Assembly: GCF_014831675.1 (NCBI RefSeq)
Contig: NZ_VJXY01000014.1
Location: 62,001-126,000 of the forward strand
DNA length: 64,000 bases
Origin: Komarekiella delphini-convector SJRDD-AB1
Lineage (GTDB): Bacteria > Cyanobacteriota > Cyanobacteriia > Cyanobacteriales > Nostocaceae
Reading direction: 5' to 3'
Positions within the stretch are counted from its first letter, which is position 1. The number at the start of each line of letters is the position of its first letter. Made by a program: the position numbers and the translations under genes. The notes under the pieces were generated by a model. That model was given only the letters and a program-made list of their open reading frames with translations. It was not told the DNA's origin and ran no database searches. Of this stretch, positions 60,130 to 64,000 are shown one piece after another.

Positions 60130-61608
60130 TCAATAGCCAGGTGGGTATTGAAAGTTACCAACCACTTTGTTGATCTCTTGAGCAATCGCGAACAATTCCA
60201 TCTCGCGCCACCGCTTACCAACAATTTGCATTCCCATCGGTAGACCATTCTGAGTCTGCCCAATCGGAATCACCACGGCAGGATGTCCACTCAGATTAAA
60301 GGGCATGGTGTAAGCCCCGTTTGCCACTGCATGGGGATAGCGTCTGCCATCAATGTCAACAGCACTCCAAGCAGGACGATGGGTAAAAGCAGGGGTTGCA
60401 GCAACTGGCCAGAGCCACACATCCCAAGGTTCTAATGCCTCATCTATGTAGGCAGTGAAGCGATCGCGCTCTGTAAGTGCCTCGAAATATCCTTTAAGGC
60501 TTGGATTTAATAGCTCAGGTAAGAAACTGGTAAAATTTCCCATTTTTCGGAGTTTCTTGTCGCCTTGGGTTGCAGTACGGAAAAGCAGCTCCAAGCTGCG
60601 GCGCATATTATATCGATCCTGCGGTTCAGCATAGACGTTGAGGTATGCTGCCATCCGCCCATAGAGGTTAAATATTTTGGAAAAATCAAAGTCTTTAGTT
60701 AACCAACGCTCGATTTGAGCACCTGCTTGAGAAAGGCTTTGCGCGATCGCAGCCATTGCAACTCGAATTTCGGACGCAACCGGAACCTCCGCCCATTCAT
60801 CAATCCAAGCAATTTTGAGAGCTTGCAAAGACTTACCAGAGGGTGTATCGAAGTCAATTGGCGGCACATCAGGACGGCGAATATCAGCACCTGCAATTAA
60901 CGAAAAGCAGAGTTGGATGTCTTCGAGCGATCGCGCAAAACAGCCTACTGTCATCATTTGCCGAATACATACTGGCATCCCAGGCACTTCCGGAATTTGT
61001 CCAGCTGTAGAAATGCGGCGATCTGTAGGCTTTAAACCATACACTCCACAAAAGTGAGCAGGCTGACGCACTGAACCCCCGAAGTCGTTGCCTAAATCCA
61101 ACGGTGAAAGCCCTGCGGCGACGGCTGCGGCACTGCCTCCAGAACTACCGCCAGGTGTGTAGTCGAGATTCCAAGGATTATTCACCCGTGGAAAAAGGGA
61201 ATTCGTACTCTGATAATCGCCTGCCAGTTCTGCCATGTTTGTTTTTCCCAGAATGACAGCTCCTGCCGCCCGTAGCCTAGCAACGACGGTTGCATCTTGT
61301 TGAGGAATATACTCTTTGAGAGGAATGTAGCCTGCTGTAGTGCGTAGTCCCGCTGTTTCAAAAATGTCTTTAATCGTGATGGGGACGCCATGCAAAGCAC
61401 CCCAGTTTTCTCCTCTGGCTAAAGCTTCATCAGCAAGCTTTGCTCTGGTACGGGCATTGTCTTCATCCAGTATGCAAATGGCATTCAGCTTCGAGTTGTA
61501 TTTGGCGATTTGAGTTAGATAAGCGTCGGTAACTTCAACGGCAGAGACTTCGCGATCGCGAATCATCCGCGCCAGCTGATAGGCAGAGGCAAATGTCAGA
61601 CTACTCAT
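60130..61608 (-). CDS. Amidase (amidase-signature family), 492 aa
   Basis: An amidase-signature enzyme hydrolysing an amide bond. The Ser-cisSer-Lys triad is visible: K in VPITIKDIFETAGL, and the serines in YTPGGSSGGSAAAVAAGLSPLDLGNDFGGSVRQPAHFCGVYGLKPT. ASGITP-type end FNLSGHPAVVIPIGQTQNGLPMGMQIVGKR follows. It is a stand-alone amidase rather than GatA by context; its substrate is unknown. ATG 61608 is preferred to TTG 61617. It faces the TetR gene across 73 bp containing a palindrome. Confidence 0.93.
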   Translation of the reverse strand: MSSLTFASAYQLARMIRDREVSAVEVTDAYLTQIAKYNSKLNAICILDEDNARTRAKLADEALARGENWGALHGVPITIKDIFETAGLRTTAGYIPLKEYIPQQDATVVARLRAAGAVILGKTNMAELAGDYQSTNSLFPRVNNPWNLDYTPGGSSGGSAAAVAAGLSPLDLGNDFGGSVRQPAHFCGVYGLKPTDRRISTAGQIPEVPGMPVCIRQMMTVGCFARSLEDIQLCFSLIAGADIRRPDVPPIDFDTPSGKSLQALKIAWIDEWAEVPVASEIRVAMAAIAQSLSQAGAQIERWLTKDFDFSKIFNLYGRMAAYLNVYAEPQDRYNMRRSLELLFRTATQGDKKLRKMGNFTSFLPELLNPSLKGYFEALTERDRFTAYIDEALEPWDVWLWPVAATPAFTHRPAWSAVDIDGRRYPHAVANGAYTMPFNLSGHPAVVIPIGQTQNGLPMGMQIVGKRWREMELFAIAQEINKVVGNFQYPPGY

Positions 61609-61652
61609 AGGCGACAAACGGGTAGTTTTTGATAAAGTTAATTATATTCACT

Positions 61653-61675
61653 TTTAGTTAATACAATTAACTAAA
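61653..61675. promoter_or_regulatory. Candidate TetR operator between amidase and regulator
   Basis: TTTAGTTAAT (61653-61662) and ATTAACTAAA (61666-61675) are perfect 10-bp arms with a 3-base spacer. It ends 6 bases before the regulator ATG at 61682 and lies 45 bp from the amidase ATG. A partial repeat AAGTTAAT lies at 61635-61642. Confidence 0.75.
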
Positions 61676-61681
61676 TTTCTA

Positions 61682-62275
61682 ATGGGTCGGCCAGTTAAAG
61701 AAAAGTCATTGACGCAGCAAGATGTGATTGCAGCTGCAATCGCTTGCCTCGACAAAGAGGGGGAAGTTGCTTTGGGCGTGAATCGGGTTGCACGAGAATT
61801 AGGCATCAAGCCTCCAGCAATCTACAAGCATTTGGATGGCAATACAGCCCTACGACGGGCAGTTGCACTCACCATCTGGCAGCAATATATTGAATGGTGT
61901 CAGCAGCGAACTGATGGTTTAGACGAGCCTCAAGCGTTGCTGCGGGCAGGTGGACGCGCAACACGAGACTTTGCCCGATCGCATCCAGAACGCTATCGAG
62001 CCATGACCCAATTTCAACTCAACTTCAACGACCCAGAAACAGCACCGCTGATTCAAGAAGTCTTCAGCTTCCTTAAGCGTGTGCTGCAATCCTACAATCT
62101 CAGTGAAACAAAATTAATTGATGCAATGCGAATAGTTAACGCAGCAATTACTGGATTTATCGCGATCGAACAAGCTGGATTAATGACGCTAGAAAGATCC
62201 ACTGATGCCAGCTATGAGGTGATGCTCGATGCCTTAGCAGTTGCAATCCAACATATTGAACAAGTTGAGCCGTGA
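61682..62275 (+). CDS. TetR-family transcriptional regulator, 197 aa
   Basis: The N-terminal HTH (about 10-55: QQDVIAAAIACLDKEGEVALGVNRVARELGIKPPAIYKHLDG) is TetR-like, and the C-terminal part ATRDFARSHPERYRAMTQFQL is of the WHG/TetR_C_33 type. Most such proteins repress an adjacent gene and themselves until a ligand binds. It is divergent from the amidase, and a 10-bp-arm palindrome lies directly at its start. No strong ribosome binding site is visible apart from the palindrome itself. The effector is unknown but might be an amide or its product. Confidence 0.93.
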   Translation: MGRPVKEKSLTQQDVIAAAIACLDKEGEVALGVNRVARELGIKPPAIYKHLDGNTALRRAVALTIWQQYIEWCQQRTDGLDEPQALLRAGGRATRDFARSHPERYRAMTQFQLNFNDPETAPLIQEVFSFLKRVLQSYNLSETKLIDAMRIVNAAITGFIAIEQAGLMTLERSTDASYEVMLDALAVAIQHIEQVEP

Positions 62276-62575
62276 TACTTAAAGCGTTTCTTACGTCTAT
62301 CAGGAAGGATTACAATGGCGAGTGCATAGCCGATAAACGTAAAGTAACTTAAGTTTTCTTTGCTCTGGTAGTGGGCATAACTGCTTTGTAGATGGAGTTA
62401 AAGTAATTCGTAATTGAATGAGTTGGAGCCTAAATTCCCAGCTAATCCAAGAACACCAATTTGACAATTTAGTGGAGGACTTAAACTCGAAAGTTACAAA
62501 TTACGAATTAGTAATTAATAAGTATTTAAATATGTGACAGTGTATTTGTTAAATTCTTACTTAAAAGATACAATT

Positions 62576-62968
62576 ATGGTTTTTGCAGGCAAACGACCAA
62601 ATAATTTAGGTGTTAGCAATGGTAAATTAGCACCCTGTCCCAACTCCCCTAACTGTGTTTCTAGTCAGAGTTCAGACGCAACCCATCAAATTGCACCGTT
62701 GATCACATCTAACCCAGAGGGAGCGATCGCCACCCTTAAAGGTATCATTCAATCCTTACCCAGAACTAAGATAATTACTGAAAGTCAGGATTATTTGTAT
62801 GCAGAATTCAAGAGTGCTTTGATGGGATTTGTAGATGATGTCGAGTTCTATCTAGACCGGAAAGCTAATGTGATTCACGTTCGCTCAGCCTCACGGTTAG
62901 GTCAGAGTGATTTGGGTGTCAATCGTCAACGCATAGAGACGATTAGAGCGAACTTGAAAAAAGTTTAG
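62576..62968 (+). CDS. DUF1499-domain protein, 130 aa
   Basis: The family motif CPNSPNCVSSQ is seen near residue 20-30, followed by the domain with IITESQDYLYAEFKSALMGFVDDVEFYLD and VIHVRSASRLGQSDLGVNRQRIETI, the DUF1499 hallmark. Function is unknown. The start at ATG 62576 (MVFAGKRP) is preferred; the longer frame from 62534 adds 14 residues. The two gaps around it (62276-62575 and the 5 bp to the next stop) contain no other gene. It is convergent with the glycosyltransferase. Confidence 0.88.
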   Translation: MVFAGKRPNNLGVSNGKLAPCPNSPNCVSSQSSDATHQIAPLITSNPEGAIATLKGIIQSLPRTKIITESQDYLYAEFKSALMGFVDDVEFYLDRKANVIHVRSASRLGQSDLGVNRQRIETIRANLKKV

Positions 62969-62973
62969 ACCGA

Positions 62974-64000
62974 CTAGGTAGGACTATTAGCTAAACCAAC
63001 CAAGCTGCGAAAATGCCCATTTTTAGCAAATTTCTCTGCTAGGATTTGTTGATAAACTGCTTCATAGCCATCAGTCATATGCTGAATACTAAAGCGGTTT
63101 TCAACATACTTGCGACAAGTATAGCGATCTAATTCTGTTACTTGATCAATAGCACTGATGCACTCTTGAATGTTATTGCACAGAAAGCCTGTCTGACCGT
63201 GAGAAATTACCTCTTCTGTAGAACCCAGTTTCATAGCAATGACTGGAGTACCCGAAGCCATTGATTCAACCATCACTAACCCAAACGGTTCTCGCCAAGT
63301 AATAGGGAATAAAGTTGCTACTGCACCTCCCATGAGGGCATTTTTTTGCTCATGGTTAGCTTCACCCAGATATTCAATTTGTTGACCGTCAATCTGTGGT
63401 TTGATTTCCTTCTCAAAGTATTCCACATCAACAGCATCAACTTTACCAGCCATTTTTAAATGCCAACCAGCTTTTTTGGCAATTTCTATAGCTAAGTGCG
63501 TTCCCTTCTCTGGTGATATCCGACCCAAAAACGCTAGATAGGGAGGATCTTCTGATTGAGCGTAAAACTTATAACTGCTGACATCAATCCCGTTGTAGAC
63601 TGTCGTTAAATAGTTCAGCCCTAACCTTGGTTCCCGCTGTGCATTGGAAATACTAACGAAAGGTTGGTTTTTACCATAACTAAATATTTTTTCGTTATCA
63701 GGGGTAAAAATGCCATGCAATGTATGAACTGTAGGAGTTGTAACGAGCTTCGCACAGGCTAGTGGGCCATGCCCCGTATGGGAATGAATAATGTCAAATT
63801 CTTCCGCCCGTTCATACACTGAAGCTAGTTGCAGCATCTCATAGATACTGTAATCTTTGATAGTGGAATCGAGTCTTAAGGCACGGGGATGAACTGACAA
63901 GATTTTCGCCAGACTGATAGAATCTCCTGATGCAAATAGGGTGACTTCGTGTCCTCGTCTAACTAATTCATCAGTCAGTAACCCTACCACTAACTCTATG
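62974..64000 (-). CDS. Glycosyltransferase family 4, partial (5' end outside the window)
   Basis: A GT-B-fold glycosyltransferase. Seen: HSHTGHGPLACAK, VYNGIDVSSY, FLGRISPEKGTHLAIEIAKKAGW (donor-site start) and WREPFGLVMVESMASGTPVIAM, with the E-x7-E motif. The frame stays open to the window end without a plausible start: the GTG at 63990 is in frame but the preceding codons (read IELV before VGLLTDELVRRGH) continue the N-terminal domain, so the protein begins beyond 64000. Sugar and acceptor are unknown. Confidence 0.93.
   Translation of the reverse strand, partial: IELVVGLLTDELVRRGHEVTLFASGDSISLAKILSVHPRALRLDSTIKDYSIYEMLQLASVYERAEEFDIIHSHTGHGPLACAKLVTTPTVHTLHGIFTPDNEKIFSYGKNQPFVSISNAQREPRLGLNYLTTVYNGIDVSSYKFYAQSEDPPYLAFLGRISPEKGTHLAIEIAKKAGWHLKMAGKVDAVDVEYFEKEIKPQIDGQQIEYLGEANHEQKNALMGGAVATLFPITWREPFGLVMVESMASGTPVIAMKLGSTEEVISHGQTGFLCNNIQECISAIDQVTELDRYTCRKYVENRFSIQHMTDGYEAVYQQILAEKFAKNGHFRSLVGLANSPT

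Noticed and set aside
63990-63990. GTG at 63990 as the start of the glycosyltransferase
   Set aside because: Codons upstream continue the same frame to the window edge and the N-terminal domain would be cut off, so the gene starts outside.

Overview
The window comes from a filamentous, probably heterocyst-forming (Nostoc/Anabaena-type) cyanobacterium. The evidence is direct: oxygenic photosynthesis genes (psbB and psbT), the cyanobacterial sufR/sufBCDS arrangement, very frequent HIP1 octamers (GCGATCGC), and many short tandemly repeated regions (STRRs such as runs of GGGGACTG, CATTTGT and CAGTAAA units) typical of Nostocales. Base composition is moderately AT-rich. I see no tRNA, rRNA, prophage, intact insertion sequence or CRISPR array. 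The species call is an inference.

Layout: 1-9.8 kb holds a long empty stretch, a conserved hypothetical, an IscA/SufA-type Fe-S protein, small TPR and membrane proteins, a TIGR01777-type epimerase, an FHA protein and a copper P-type ATPase. 9.9-16 kb is accessory-like: two small membrane proteins, a CPBP protease, two Uma2-family proteins, a RelE/ParE-type toxin-antitoxin pair, a decayed gene and a secreted small protein. 16.2-22.4 kb is the Fe-S assembly block sufB-sufC-sufD-sufS with divergent sufR and two textbook SufR operators between them. 22.4-29.5 kb holds small conserved proteins, a TPR protein, a lone ABC ATPase, a PEP-CTERM protein and a peptidoglycan-binding/L,D-transpeptidase-like protein, with two copies of a ~140-bp MITE-like element. 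29.5-34.6 kb is an NAD salvage cluster (pncB, nadD, an NrtR-like Nudix regulator, a chorismate-mutase-fold protein, nadE) headed by a perfect 10-bp-arm palindrome.

34.8-45.9 kb contains a 50-aa ORF, an LCP-family cell-wall protein, an AI-2E-type permease, a lipoprotein serpin, a two-component system, a GNAT acetyltransferase, a SMI1/KNR4 protein and selO. 45.9-48.8 kb is a peptide/nickel-type ABC permease and binding lipoprotein. 49.6-53.8 kb is the photosynthesis/translation segment: a conserved small protein, psbB, psbT and a three-domain ribosomal S1-like gene. 53.9-64 kb contains a HAD phosphatase, a third Uma2 protein, xseA-xseB, a degenerate-looking histidine kinase, proline iminopeptidase, an amidase facing a TetR-type regulator across a palindrome, a DUF1499 protein and the 3' part of a glycosyltransferase that runs off the window.

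Themes: (1) two well-supported local regulatory circuits (SufR/suf and NrtR/NAD), plus a likely TetR/amidase switch; (2) repeat DNA that has entered reading frames (copper ATPase loop, two histidine kinases, a membrane protein) and gene leaders; (3) small or decayed coding regions, including a 59-aa and a 50-aa ORF, a frameshifted remnant next to the toxin-antitoxin pair, and an orphan coding tail that overlaps the start of the SMI1/KNR4 gene. No single undescribed system stands out beyond doubt; the orphan tail plus SMI1 gene and the chorismate-mutase-fold protein inside the NAD operon are the best leads.
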